Assembly: GCA_019421525.1 (NCBI GenBank)
Contig: JAHZFC010000046.1
Span: 1-13,488 of the forward strand
DNA from: Clostridiales bacterium
GTDB lineage: Bacteria; Bacillota; Clostridia; Oscillospirales; Oscillospiraceae
Direction: 5' to 3'
DNA: 13,488 nt
Every line of letters begins with the position of its first letter. Position 1 is the first letter of the stretch. The position numbers and the translations under genes are program-made. Under the pieces are notes generated by a model, which saw only the letters and a program-made list of their open reading frames with translations, was not told where the DNA came from and made no database searches. Shown in pieces: positions 1-7,638 of the stretch.

Positions 1-416
1 AGCCCCCCCGCCTTCACATTGGGGCAGGAGATGTTGACCTCGATCATGTCCACCCCGGCCTGCGCCAGCTTTTCGCACATCTGGCCATACTCCTCCGGTG
101 TGTTGCCCGAGATATTGGCGATGACCTTCACATCGTACTGCCGCAGGAAGGGCAGCTCACGGGCGATGAAGTCATCCACCCCGGGGTTTTGCAGGCCCAC
201 GGAGTTCAGGATGCCCATGGGGGTCTCTGCGATGCGGGGGGCGGGGTTGCCCTCCCGGCGCTGGGCGGTGAGGCCCTTGACGCAGATGGCCCCCAGCTCG
301 GACAGGTCATAGAACTGGCCGTACTCCCGGCCGAATCCAAAGGTGCCCGAGGCCACCGCCACCGGGTTTTTCATGGTCATCCCCGCCAGGGTGACGGACA
401 GATCCACCTTATTCAT
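1..416 (-). CDS. pyrD: Dihydroorotate dehydrogenase B, catalytic subunit (partial, C-terminus outside window)
   Basis: PyrD oxidises dihydroorotate to orotate in pyrimidine synthesis. The class 1B enzyme works in the cytoplasm as a heterotetramer with PyrK, which passes electrons to NAD+. Only the first 138 residues are visible, against a usual length of about 300. Seen here are VASGTFGFGREYG (22-33), the FMN/substrate stretch VKGLT (K47), NSVGLQNPG (71-79), and NISCPN (128-133), whose Cys131 is the catalytic base expected of class 1 enzymes. The ATG at 416 has a GGAGGTG site about 7 nt upstream, inside the end of pyrK. The two genes overlap by 8 nt (ATGAATAA), which suggests translational coupling. 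The neighbouring pyrK makes the NAD-dependent 1B type near certain. It is the last pyr gene visible; pyrE often follows in this arrangement but would lie outside. Confidence 0.96.
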   Translation of the reverse strand, partial: MNKVDLSVTLAGMTMKNPVAVASGTFGFGREYGQFYDLSELGAICVKGLTAQRREGNPAPRIAETPMGILNSVGLQNPGVDDFIARELPFLRQYDVKVIANISGNTPEEYGQMCEKLAQAGVDMIEVNISCPNVKAGG

Positions 417-1182
417 CCCAGTCCACCTCCCTGCCGTCAAAGACGGGGCCGTCCTTGCAGGCATGCTTCATGGTGCCGTCGGCCATCCTGCAGGCGCACA
501 CCAGGCAGGCGCCCACGCCGCAGCCCATCCGCTCCTCCATAGACACCTGGCAGGGCACGCCGAACTCCGCCGCCGCCCGATATACCGACTTCAGCATGGG
601 CTTTGGCCCGCAGGCCAACACAGCTGTATAGCCGTTGTCCTTTTCCAGCTCCTGGCGCACCAGCGCGTCCACGAACCCGTGGTGGCCCAGGCTGCCGTCG
701 TCGGTGGCCAGGCGCACCCCGCCGGAGCAGGCGCGGCTGAACTCCTCCAGCAGCATCACATTGGCCGCGGAGCGGAACCCCAGCACCGCCGTGCATTCGC
801 CGCCCCCATGGACGGCGCAGCCCAGCATGGGGGGCACGCCGATGCCGCCCCCCACCAATAAGTACCGGCCCCCCTGCTCCATCCGGAAGCCGTGGCCCAG
901 GGGGCCCAGCACATCCAGGCTGTCCCCCACCTGCCGGCGGGCGAGCCACTCGGTACCCTCCCCCCGGACCTCGAACACCAGCCGCAGCAGGTCCCGCTGG
1001 GCGGCCCAGTTGCAGATGGAGATGGGCCGGCGCAGCAGGCGGCTGTGGCCGCACTTCACATGGACGAACTGCCCCGGCATGCCCACCTGCCCGGCCATGC
1101 CATGGGTCTCCAGCGTCATGGACCAGGCCCCGGAGGACAGCTGGGTCATCTCCAGGACTTTACTGTTGGTCTCTACCTTCAT
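409..1182 (-). CDS. pyrK: Dihydroorotate dehydrogenase B, electron transfer subunit
   Basis: PyrK carries FAD and a 2Fe-2S cluster and moves electrons from the FMN of PyrD to NAD+. The 257-residue product matches the family length of about 256. Domains in order: an FAD-binding beta barrel with RRPIS (51-55); an NAD-binding fold starting at LLVGGGIGVPPM (108-119) with CGPKPM (191-196); and a C-terminal iron-sulfur site with Cys221, Cys226, Cys229 and Cys242 in the CGxGxCxxC...C pattern. I chose the ATG at 1182 because a GAGGGAGAG site lies just upstream. The same frame stays open to an ATG at 1212, which would give ten extra basic residues (MTFAKKRERS) and a larger overlap with the upstream gene. 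With the chosen start, it overlaps the zinc-ribbon gene by 23 nt and pyrD by 8 nt, so expression of the three is probably coupled. Confidence 0.96.
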   Translation of the reverse strand: MKVETNSKVLEMTQLSSGAWSMTLETHGMAGQVGMPGQFVHVKCGHSRLLRRPISICNWAAQRDLLRLVFEVRGEGTEWLARRQVGDSLDVLGPLGHGFRMEQGGRYLLVGGGIGVPPMLGCAVHGGGECTAVLGFRSAANVMLLEEFSRACSGGVRLATDDGSLGHHGFVDALVRQELEKDNGYTAVLACGPKPMLKSVYRAAAEFGVPCQVSMEERMGCGVGACLVCACRMADGTMKHACKDGPVFDGREVDWDE

Positions 1183-1621
1183 CGATCTCTCCCTCTTCTT
1201 TGCGAAAGTCACCCTGGAAAAATTCCAGCCGGCCGCATTGGGCGCAGTACTGCACCGACACCTTCAGCACCCCGGAACTGAAATGGGACATACCGCTCGT
1301 CCCCATCTCCGCCAGCTGGAGGGCGGTCTCTTTCCCGTATCTCATGGGTCCGCCGCACCGCAGGCACTTCAGGCCCGAGAAGGTCCTGGCCTCCTCCGCC
1401 TCCAGCTGCTCCAGGGCCGCCTGGAGCTGTTCCCGGGCCACCGCCCGGTCAGAGGCCAGGGCCAGGCGGACTTTATGGAGGGGGCTGGCGCCGCGCAGCT
1501 TTTTCTCACAGTCCTTGCAGGCGGGCTGGTAGGTGCCCCCGCAGGACACAAAGTGTCCCCCGGTCAGAACGCCCTGCTCCTCTTCCCTGCCGCAGAACAC
1601 GCAGATGGTCTTTTCCTTCAT
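1160..1621 (-). CDS. Double zinc-ribbon protein of unknown function inside the pyr operon
   Basis: This 153-residue cytoplasmic protein has no signal peptide or membrane segment. It has nine cysteines, eight of them in four CxxC pairs: 7/10, 35/38, 86/89 and 126/129, plus Cys27. Pairs one and two, and pairs three and four, look like two separate treble-clef or zinc-ribbon modules. They are joined by a charged helical stretch (about 50-82, rich in E, A, L, R) that could be a short coiled coil. The second module contains LKCLRCGGPM and YCAQCGRLEFF, typical of bacterial zinc ribbons. The tail is acidic. A GGGAGGG site precedes the ATG, the stop of pyrF is only 16 nt upstream, and the 3' end overlaps pyrK by 23 nt, so it is co-transcribed with the pyr genes. 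I do not recognise a named family. It may bind zinc, nucleic acid or a protein partner, but its function is unknown. Confidence 0.85.
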   Translation of the reverse strand: MKEKTICVFCGREEEQGVLTGGHFVSCGGTYQPACKDCEKKLRGASPLHKVRLALASDRAVAREQLQAALEQLEAEEARTFSGLKCLRCGGPMRYGKETALQLAEMGTSGMSHFSSGVLKVSVQYCAQCGRLEFFQGDFRKEEGEIDEGRDQQ

Positions 1622-1637
1622 GAGCCAGCCCTCCCGT

Positions 1638-2561
1638 TTACAGGACGGTGATGTATTCCTTCAGCTCGTCCCGCATCTGCTCGGCGGCGGCCCGGGCGGC
1701 CTCCTGATAGTCCATGCCGTCCTTGCCGGTCTTTTTCCAGGCGCACATGATGGAGCGGGAGGCATTGACGATGGCCCCCCGGCCCAGCTCATCAAAGGCG
1801 TAGCGCACGTCGGCGGCGGTGCCGCCCTGAGCGCCGTAGCCGGGCACCAGAAAGAAGGTGTGCTCCAGCCGGCGGCGCAGCTCCTTGAGCACGGAGGGAT
1901 GGGTGGCCCCCACCACGGCGCCCAGGGCGTTGTAGCCGTATTTTCCGGCGGTGTCCTTGCCCCAGCGCTCGATGAGGTCGCCCATGACGGTGTACACCAC
2001 CCGGTCTCCCGCCACCATGTCCTGGAGCTCCACCGACGAGGGGTTGGAGGTCTTGGCCAGCACAAAGGCGGACTTGTTCCGGGCCACGCACTGCTCCAGG
2101 AAGGGCTTGATGGCGTCCGAGCCCATATAGCCGTTGAGGGTGACGCAGTCGGCGTCAAACACCGGGCAGTCGGACTCCCCCACCCGGGTGGTGCCCAGCC
2201 ACGCCTCGGCATAGGCGGTGGCGGTGGTGCCGATGTCCCCCCGCTTGATGTCGGCGATGACATACAGCCCTTTGCCCTTGGCGTGGGTGATGACCTCCTC
2301 CATAGTCTCCATCCCCCGCCAGCCCAGCATCTCGAAATAGGCCGACTGGGGCTTGACCGCAGGCACCACATCGCACAGCGCGTCGATGAGGCTGCAGTCG
2401 AACTCCTCCACCGCCAGGGCGGCGGCCTGGAGGGTCTCGCCGTACTGGCTGGTGTACTTCTTCAAAATATGGGGCGGGATGTACTCCACCCGGGCGTCCA
2501 GCCCGGCCACGGTGGGGTTTTTCTTCTCCTTTATCTTATCTTGCAGGATGTCGAAGGACAT
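1638..2561 (-). CDS. pyrF: Orotidine-5'-phosphate decarboxylase (subfamily 2)
   Basis: PyrF decarboxylates OMP to UMP, the last step of de novo pyrimidine synthesis, in the cytoplasm. The 307-residue length fits the longer subfamily 2 rather than the roughly 240-residue B. subtilis type. The catalytic Asp-Lys-Asp set is seen in ADIKRGDIGTTA (D104, K106, D109). The phosphate-binding end of the barrel is seen in LVPGYGAQGG (238-247) and NASRSI (266-271). Substrate contacts are likely at GLDAR (20-24) near the N-terminus. The ATG at 2561 has an AAGGAAG site about 7 nt upstream. It follows pyrC after 44 nt and precedes the zinc-ribbon gene by 16 nt. No terminator is visible on either side, consistent with one operon. 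Confidence 0.96.
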   Translation of the reverse strand: MSFDILQDKIKEKKNPTVAGLDARVEYIPPHILKKYTSQYGETLQAAALAVEEFDCSLIDALCDVVPAVKPQSAYFEMLGWRGMETMEEVITHAKGKGLYVIADIKRGDIGTTATAYAEAWLGTTRVGESDCPVFDADCVTLNGYMGSDAIKPFLEQCVARNKSAFVLAKTSNPSSVELQDMVAGDRVVYTVMGDLIERWGKDTAGKYGYNALGAVVGATHPSVLKELRRRLEHTFFLVPGYGAQGGTAADVRYAFDELGRGAIVNASRSIMCAWKKTGKDGMDYQEAARAAAEQMRDELKEYITVL

Positions 2562-2605
2562 ATGCCCACTTCCTTTCTATGTCGATGCACGCTTGTCCGC
2601 GCGTC

Positions 2606-3880
2606 TCAGCTGTCCTGATAGATGACCTTGCCGCCGGCGATGGTGTACTTCACCCGTCCCTTCACCTGCCGCCCGGCAAAGGGGGTGTTCCGTCCCTTGG
2701 AGGCAAACTCCTCCGGGTCCACGATCCATTCCTCGTCCGGGTCGAACAAAACCAGGTCGGCGTCCGATCCGACGGCCAGGTTCCCCTTCCCCTTCAGGCC
2801 CAGGATCAGGGCCGGGGCGCAGGACATCTTGGCCACGATGTGGGGCAGGGAGAGCTTCCCGGTATGGTACAGCCCGGTGAGGGCCAGGGCCAGAGAGGTC
2901 TCCAGCCCCACCATGCCGCTGGGGGCCTCGACCAGGGGCCGGGCCTTCTCCTCGGCGGAGTGGGGGGCGTGGTCGGTGACGATGGCGTCGATGGTGCCGT
3001 CCACCAGCCCCTGGATGATGCCCTCCACATCCTCCTGGGAGCGCAGGGGGGGATTGACCCGGGCCAGGGAGCCCTGCTTGAGCACCTCCTGCTCGGTGAG
3101 GGTGAAATACTGGGGGCAGGTCTCACAGGTGACGGTCACCCCCCGGGCCTTGGCCTGGCGGACGATGTCCACGCTCTTGGCGGTGGAGATGTGGCAGATA
3201 TGGACATGGGCCCCGGTCTCCTCCGCCAGGCGCACATCCCGCTCCACCTGCATCTCCTCGGCGGCGGCGGGCCGTCCGGGCAGGCCCAGCGCGTCCGCCA
3301 CCGGCCCGGCGTTGACGGCGTAGTTCTGGACCAGCTCCTTGTCCTCACAGTGGTCCAGGATGGGCAGGCCCGCGGCCTTGGCCCCCTCCATGGCCCGGCG
3401 GAGGATCTCCTCGTCCTGGATGGGCACCCCGTCGTCGGACAAAGCGGGAACTCCAGCCTCCTTCAAGGCGGCAAAGTCCGTCAGCTCCGCCCCGCCCAGG
3501 CCCTTTGTCACCGCGCCCACGGGCAGGACAGTCACGCCGGTGGGCGCGGCCTTCTCCATCACCGCACGCACCAGCTCCGGGCTGTCGGTGACGGGCTTGG
3601 TGTTTGCCATGGCCACCAGGGTGGTCACCCCGCCGTGGGCGGCGGCGGCGCAGCCGGTGGCCACCGTCTCCTTGTACTCGAACCCAGGCTCCCGCAGGTG
3701 GACGTGCATATCCACCAGGCCGGGGGCGGCCACCAGCCCGGCCGCGTCGATGACCTGGTCTGCCTGCATGGGCCCTCCCCCCACCTTGGCGATCTTCCCG
3801 TCTTCCAGCAGGAGGTTGGCCATGGTGTTCAGCCCGGTGACCGGGTCCACCACCCAGGCATATCGGATCAGCAGCTTCAA
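2606..3880 (-). CDS. pyrC: Dihydroorotase (class I, zinc metalloenzyme)
   Basis: PyrC cyclises carbamoyl-aspartate to dihydroorotate. With the TTG start at 3880 the product has 424 residues, usual for the Bacillus-type class I enzyme. Metal and active-site residues are present: DMHVHLREPG (D57, H59, H61, R63), SDDG (D149/D150), DHCE (H177), HICHIST (H230) and VTDHAPH (D303). NMR-free recognition rests on these amidohydrolase motifs plus the C-terminal GSDADLVLFDP (371-381) and NTPFAGRQVKG (398-408). The start is uncertain: a GTG at 3892 opens the same frame, but its AGAAGG site abuts the codon directly. TTG at 3880 leaves 12 nt of spacing and gives the family-typical MKLLI beginning. It is the first gene of the pyr operon and is transcribed from a promoter about 75 nt upstream. 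Confidence 0.94.
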   Translation of the reverse strand: MKLLIRYAWVVDPVTGLNTMANLLLEDGKIAKVGGGPMQADQVIDAAGLVAAPGLVDMHVHLREPGFEYKETVATGCAAAAHGGVTTLVAMANTKPVTDSPELVRAVMEKAAPTGVTVLPVGAVTKGLGGAELTDFAALKEAGVPALSDDGVPIQDEEILRRAMEGAKAAGLPILDHCEDKELVQNYAVNAGPVADALGLPGRPAAAEEMQVERDVRLAEETGAHVHICHISTAKSVDIVRQAKARGVTVTCETCPQYFTLTEQEVLKQGSLARVNPPLRSQEDVEGIIQGLVDGTIDAIVTDHAPHSAEEKARPLVEAPSGMVGLETSLALALTGLYHTGKLSLPHIVAKMSCAPALILGLKGKGNLAVGSDADLVLFDPDEEWIVDPEEFASKGRNTPFAGRQVKGRVKYTIAGGKVIYQDS

Positions 3881-3950
3881 ATCAGACCACACCCTTCTCT
3901 ATATCTCCATCCCGTCATTCCATGTATAGGATGCGTTTCCAGCAGACCTT

Positions 3951-3979
3951 ATTATATACTATCCCCGGCGCTTGCGCAA
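3951..3979 (-). promoter_or_regulatory. Promoter of the pyr operon
   Basis: On the minus strand a perfect TATAAT lies at 3956-3951, with TTGCGC 17 nt further upstream (3979-3974). The -35 matches only TTG of the consensus. Transcription would start near 3944 and leave a leader of roughly 60 nt before pyrC. That is too short for a PyrR attenuator of the Bacillus kind. Positions are read directly; promoter activity is inferred. Confidence 0.55.
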
Positions 3980-4092
3980 CAAAAAGAATCCCGCTCTCCG
4001 CGCTCTGTGCGGCTGGAACACCCAGATCGTAAATCTTTTGTGAACGATATGAAAATTCCCGTTTTTTTCAGGTATCCCCTGTTTTTTCATGC

Positions 4093-4098
4093 TATAAT
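4093..4098 (+). promoter_or_regulatory. Extended -10 promoter of the sulfotransferase gene
   Basis: TATAAT preceded by TGC forms an extended -10 element 66 nt before the ATG at 4164. No good -35 lies at 17 nt, but extended -10 promoters tolerate this. Upstream T-runs (around 4061-4088) give an AT-rich approach in an otherwise GC-rich region. The rest of the 3881-4163 divergent gap holds only the pyr promoter and small weak hairpins. Confidence 0.5.
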
Positions 4099-4163
4099 GA
4101 TTTGTCAATATCTTTCGGGCACTTTCCCGGAGATACGCATATGGTCGACAGGAGGTGCCTGCT

Positions 4164-5927
4164 ATGGCGCTGAAGAAAAAGATCCTCATCGCAGCGGCCG
4201 CTGTGCTTGCTGTGCTGGCGGCAGCGGCTGTCATCGTCTTTGTGGTGGCCAAGAGCTTCGTGGGGCAGGAGAGCGAGGTCCGCTCCGTGTGGACAGTGGA
4301 CGTGGGCGAGATGCTGGGCCGGGATGAGACGCTGGAGGTGGAGCTGTGTGAGGCGGCGGTGGAGTCCGACCTGACGGTGATCCAGTTCGTCCCCTTCGAG
4401 CTTTCCGAGGAGGGCTTCACCTATTATGACACCGCCGTGCAGGACCGCCTGGCCCAGTCCCTGGACCAGGCCAAGACCGCCCCTGACCGGGACTGGACCG
4501 CCGACGCGCCCCTGGCGGTCCTGAACCCCTTCGGCACGGGGAGCAACGGCCTGTACCTCTACTTTGAGACAGACTTTCCCACCCAGGTGAGCTATACCAT
4601 CCACGTGGAGGACAGCTCCATCCCGGACTACACCGCCACAGCCGCCAACGCTGACGGTCAGGAGTATTCCCAGGTCCATGAATTCCAGATGATCGGCCTG
4701 GTGCCCGGTCAGACCAATGTGGTCACCATGACCATGACCGGCTCCTGGGGGAATGTGCGCCAGCAGGTGACCTTCACCATCACCATGCCGGAGGCCCACT
4801 CGGGCTACCCCACACAGCTCAGCTATACCGACGGGGACAGCACCGCCCAGCTGTCCGACGGCCTGTTCGCCATGATGCGCACCAACGGCTATCTGGGCTA
4901 CGCCTTTTTCTTTGACAACAGCGGCGTGATGCGCTACGAGATGGTGCTGGAGGGCTACGGCCTGGACCGGATCGTGATGGATGACGGGGACATGATCACC
5001 TGCGTGTCGTCCCGGAAGCTGGCCCGGATCAACGCCCTGGGCCAAGTGGAGCAGGTCTACGAGCTGGGGGAGTATGAGCTCCACCACGACATCAATGACA
5101 GCCGGGACGGCACCCTGGTGGCCCTGGTGGATAAGGACGGAAACGACAGCATCGAGGACGTGGTCATCGAGGTGGACCTGGACACCGGCGCGGTCACCGA
5201 GCTGTTGGACTTCTCCCAGCTCATGTCCGACTACAAGGAAAACGAGACCCATCCTGTCCCGATCACGGGAGACTTCTTCTGGCAGGCGGGAGAGTGGGAC
5301 TGGCTCCACCTGAACACTGTGCAGTACATAGAAGAGGAGGACAGCCTCATCGTCTCCTCCCGGGAGACCTCCACCATCATCAAGGTGGAGCAGGTACATA
5401 GCACCCCCACCATCGCTTGGCTGGCGGGAGACCCGGCCTTCTGGGAGGGCACCGGATACGAGGACCTGTGCCTGACGCCGGAAGGGGACTTTGTGTTCCA
5501 GTACGGCCAGCACAGCGTGGAGTACGCCGATGCAGGAGACGAGGACGGGGTGTACTACATCTCCCTGTACAACAACAACTACTGGTCCAACAGCACCCGG
5601 GACTATGAGCCCGAGCTGGACGACAGCGTGGGCACCGGATTTTACAGCGACGGCGACGACCTCAGCTGGGTCTATGTCTACAAGATCGATGAGAATGCGG
5701 GCACCTTTTCCCTGGAAAGCTCCTTCTCCGTGCCCTACTCCAGCATCGTGTCCAACGCCGCTCCGGCCGGTGAGGACGGAAACTGGGTGGTGAACAGCGG
5801 CGTGGCCAATGTGTTCGGCGAGTACGACAGTCAGGGGGACCTCATCCGGGAGTTCTCCTACACCTGCACCATGCAGGGCTACCGCACCTTCAAGCCGGAC
5901 CTGACGGGCTTCTGGTTCCAGCCCTGA
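4164..5927 (+). CDS. Membrane-anchored arylsulfate sulfotransferase (ASST family)
   Basis: ASST enzymes move a sulfate group from one phenolic sulfate to another phenol through a sulfohistidine intermediate, without PAPS, outside the cytoplasm. The 587-residue product starts with MALKKK and a hydrophobic segment (about 7-29), a signal anchor or uncleaved signal peptide. There is no lipobox cysteine. Residues 40-215 look like the N-terminal beta domain. The propeller carries HHDI (H307/H308), DWLHLNTV (H382), SSRETSTI (R400) and QYGQHSVEY (H450). The 18-residue spacing from H382 to R400 equals that between His356 and Arg374 of the E. coli enzyme as I recall it, and H450 would correspond to the sulfated His436. 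AGGAGGTG ends 6 nt before the ATG; an in-frame GTG at 4155 lies inside that site and is unlikely. The gene is monocistronic and ends 22 nt before a strong terminator. The substrate cannot be told from sequence. Confidence 0.88.
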   Translation: MALKKKILIAAAAVLAVLAAAAVIVFVVAKSFVGQESEVRSVWTVDVGEMLGRDETLEVELCEAAVESDLTVIQFVPFELSEEGFTYYDTAVQDRLAQSLDQAKTAPDRDWTADAPLAVLNPFGTGSNGLYLYFETDFPTQVSYTIHVEDSSIPDYTATAANADGQEYSQVHEFQMIGLVPGQTNVVTMTMTGSWGNVRQQVTFTITMPEAHSGYPTQLSYTDGDSTAQLSDGLFAMMRTNGYLGYAFFFDNSGVMRYEMVLEGYGLDRIVMDDGDMITCVSSRKLARINALGQVEQVYELGEYELHHDINDSRDGTLVALVDKDGNDSIEDVVIEVDLDTGAVTELLDFSQLMSDYKENETHPVPITGDFFWQAGEWDWLHLNTVQYIEEEDSLIVSSRETSTIIKVEQVHSTPTIAWLAGDPAFWEGTGYEDLCLTPEGDFVFQYGQHSVEYADAGDEDGVYYISLYNNNYWSNSTRDYEPELDDSVGTGFYSDGDDLSWVYVYKIDENAGTFSLESSFSVPYSSIVSNAAPAGEDGNWVVNSGVANVFGEYDSQGDLIREFSYTCTMQGYRTFKPDLTGFWFQP

Positions 5928-5949
5928 GCTGCCAGGCCCGGTGCGGCAT

Positions 5950-5989
5950 AAAAAACAGGAGGACTGCTATTCAGTCCTCCTGTTTTTTT
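5950..5989. terminator. Bidirectional rho-independent terminator
   Basis: A perfect 11-bp stem CAGGAGGACTG/CAGTCCTCCTG (5956-5966 and 5972-5982) has the 5-nt loop CTATT. It is flanked by six A on the left and seven T on the right. It therefore works in both directions and serves the convergent sulfotransferase and MATE genes. Confidence 0.93.
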
Positions 5990-6020
5990 CTATCCGTTCC
6001 GGCGCTGCGGCAGGTCCGCC

Positions 6021-7397
6021 CTACTTTGCCGCAACGGCCTCCTCCGCGCTCATCCCTGCACGCTTGATGCTCCGGCGCAGCCAATTTCCCCGGAAATAGT
6101 AGACCAGGTAGAGGATGGAGGTGACCACCCAGCTGACGGGATAGCTCACCAGGACGGTCTCCAGCACCGGGATATGGGGCAGCACTACCAGCACCCACAC
6201 CACCCGCAGCACACACACGCCAAAACAGGTGAGCAGGGTGGGCCGGAGGGAATCCCCTGTCCCACGGGCCGCGCCGGAGAAGATCTCGATACAGACAAAG
6301 GTGAAGTAGAAGGGAGATGTGAACCACATCATATGGATGCCCAGGTCGATGACGGCCAGGTCCGAGGAGAACATCCGCAGCAAAAGCCCCGCGCCAAAGC
6401 AGTATAAAAGGCTCACCACCGCAGTGACCGCGAAGGTCACCCCCAGGCATACCTTTACCCCCTGGCGGATGCGGTCATATTTTCCGGCCCCGAAATTCTG
6501 GCTGACAAAGGTGGTGATGGACACGCCAAAGGCGCCGGAGATCATCCAGTAGAAGCCGTCCACCTTGCCGAAGGCCGTCCAGGACGCCACTGCCACGGTG
6601 CCGAAGGAGTTGATGCTGGACTGGAGGAACATGTTGGCCAGGGTGTACATATTGGACTGGATGCCCGCTGGCAGGCCAATCGCCAATATCATACGCAGCT
6701 TGTCCCGGTAAAACCGGATGGCCTTAGGCTCCAGACGGTACACCGCGTCGGTGCGCACCAGAGCCAGCACCACCAGCACCGCACTGACCACCTGGGAGAT
6801 CACTGTGGCAAAGGCCGCACCGAACACCTCCCAGTGCAGCACCACCACGCAGAACAGGTCCAGCACCACGTTGGTCATGCACGCGGCGATGAGGAAGTAG
6901 AGCGGACGCCGGGTATCCCCCACCGCCCGCAGCACACTGGACCCCATATTATAGATGAAAGAGGCGATGGTCCCGCAGAAATAGACCTTGAGATAGGTCT
7001 GGGCATAGCCCATCACATCGTCCGGCGTCCCCATCAGGCGGAGCACCGGGTCGGCCAGCACCAGCCCCAGCACCGTGATGATCACCCCGGCCACCAGGGC
7101 GATGGCCGCCGCGGTATGCACAGCCTCCCGCAGTTCCTTTCCCTGCCGGGCCCCATAGTATCTGGCTATGATCACCGTAGCCCCGGAGGACAACCCCACG
7201 AACAGGTTCACCAGGAAGTTGATGATCACCGATGTGGCGCCCCCCACCGCCCCCAAAGCGGCAGTGCCCACAAAATTGCCCACGATGATGGCGTCCACGG
7301 TATTATAGAACTGCTGGAAAAAGGTCCCCAGCAGGATGGGGAAGAAGTAGGACAGCAGCGGTTTCAGGATGGACCCCTCTGTGATCTGGTTTTGCAT
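6021..7397 (-). CDS. MATE family multidrug/Na+ (H+) antiporter
   Basis: This 458-residue integral membrane protein has about 12 hydrophobic segments, the normal size for MATE transporters, which export cationic drugs or metabolites in exchange for Na+ or H+. The N-terminus has the family pattern: a short cytoplasmic stretch, then PLLSYFFPILLGTFFQQFYNTVD (recognised at about 13-35, with Pro20 and Asp35) and VGNFVGTAALGAVG (39-52). The second half repeats the fold, as in other MATE proteins (AIGLPAGIQSN near 240-250 matches the LPAG/Q signature at the start of the second lobe). The ATG at 7397 has AAGGAG about 13 nt upstream, a long spacing, but no better in-frame start is visible. The gene has its own strong promoter and uses the shared terminator. 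The transported compound is unknown; linkage to the adjacent sulfotransferase is not supported by shared transcription. Confidence 0.93.
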   Translation of the reverse strand: MQNQITEGSILKPLLSYFFPILLGTFFQQFYNTVDAIIVGNFVGTAALGAVGGATSVIINFLVNLFVGLSSGATVIIARYYGARQGKELREAVHTAAAIALVAGVIITVLGLVLADPVLRLMGTPDDVMGYAQTYLKVYFCGTIASFIYNMGSSVLRAVGDTRRPLYFLIAACMTNVVLDLFCVVVLHWEVFGAAFATVISQVVSAVLVVLALVRTDAVYRLEPKAIRFYRDKLRMILAIGLPAGIQSNMYTLANMFLQSSINSFGTVAVASWTAFGKVDGFYWMISGAFGVSITTFVSQNFGAGKYDRIRQGVKVCLGVTFAVTAVVSLLYCFGAGLLLRMFSSDLAVIDLGIHMMWFTSPFYFTFVCIEIFSGAARGTGDSLRPTLLTCFGVCVLRVVWVLVVLPHIPVLETVLVSYPVSWVVTSILYLVYYFRGNWLRRSIKRAGMSAEEAVAAK

Positions 7398-7470
7398 GGC
7401 GGCCCGGCATCTCCTTTTTCAAAATGGCAAAATTTCACGCCGTGCCCCGTAGGGCAGCGGCGCGGACATC

Positions 7471-7499
7471 AATATAGCAGGTCCGCTATGTCCTGTCAA
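7471..7499 (-). promoter_or_regulatory. Strong sigma-70-type promoter of the MATE gene
   Basis: On the minus strand a perfect TTGACA (7499-7494) is followed after 17 nt by TATATT (7476-7471), preceded by TGC, so it also has an extended -10. The predicted leader is about 65 nt. This is the best consensus promoter in the window. Confidence 0.75.
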
Positions 7500-7516
7500 G
7501 ATAAAGCCTTCACAGG

Positions 7517-7546
7517 AAAAACAGGCGGCCATGGCGGCCGCCTGTT
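7517..7546 (-). terminator. Terminator of the HD-domain gene
   Basis: A perfect 11-bp stem AACAGGCGGCC/GGCCGCCTGTT (7520-7530 and 7536-7546) with a 5-nt loop is followed on the minus strand by five T. It lies about 90 nt after the stop of the HD gene and just upstream of the MATE promoter, separating the two units. Confidence 0.85.
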
Positions 7547-7638
7547 CAAACTGCCACAGTCTCATTTCTCCGTTCCATGCGCCGCGCCTGCTGGCCGCAG
7601 GCAGGCATCCAGTCCGCTCTCCGGCCAGGCGCCCAGTC

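Noticed and set aside
3881..3950. A PyrR-type attenuator before pyrC.
   Set aside because: The predicted leader is only about 60 nt and has no terminator or anti-terminator stems.
2579..4327. A 582-codon open frame on the plus strand across pyrC.
   Set aside because: Its product is a low-complexity mix rich in G, H, L and V, antisense to a full dihydroorotase with all metal ligands. Long empty frames are expected opposite GC-rich genes.
4092..5513. A 473-codon open frame on the minus strand opposite the sulfotransferase gene.
   Set aside because: It has a G/H/V/L-biased composition without recognisable motifs, and the plus-strand gene has an ideal ribosome binding site, anchor and catalytic residues.
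7586..7602. A GCCTGC/GCAGGC hairpin between the HD gene stop and its terminator.
   Set aside because: It is only 6 bp with no T-tract, and a much better terminator follows at 7517-7546.
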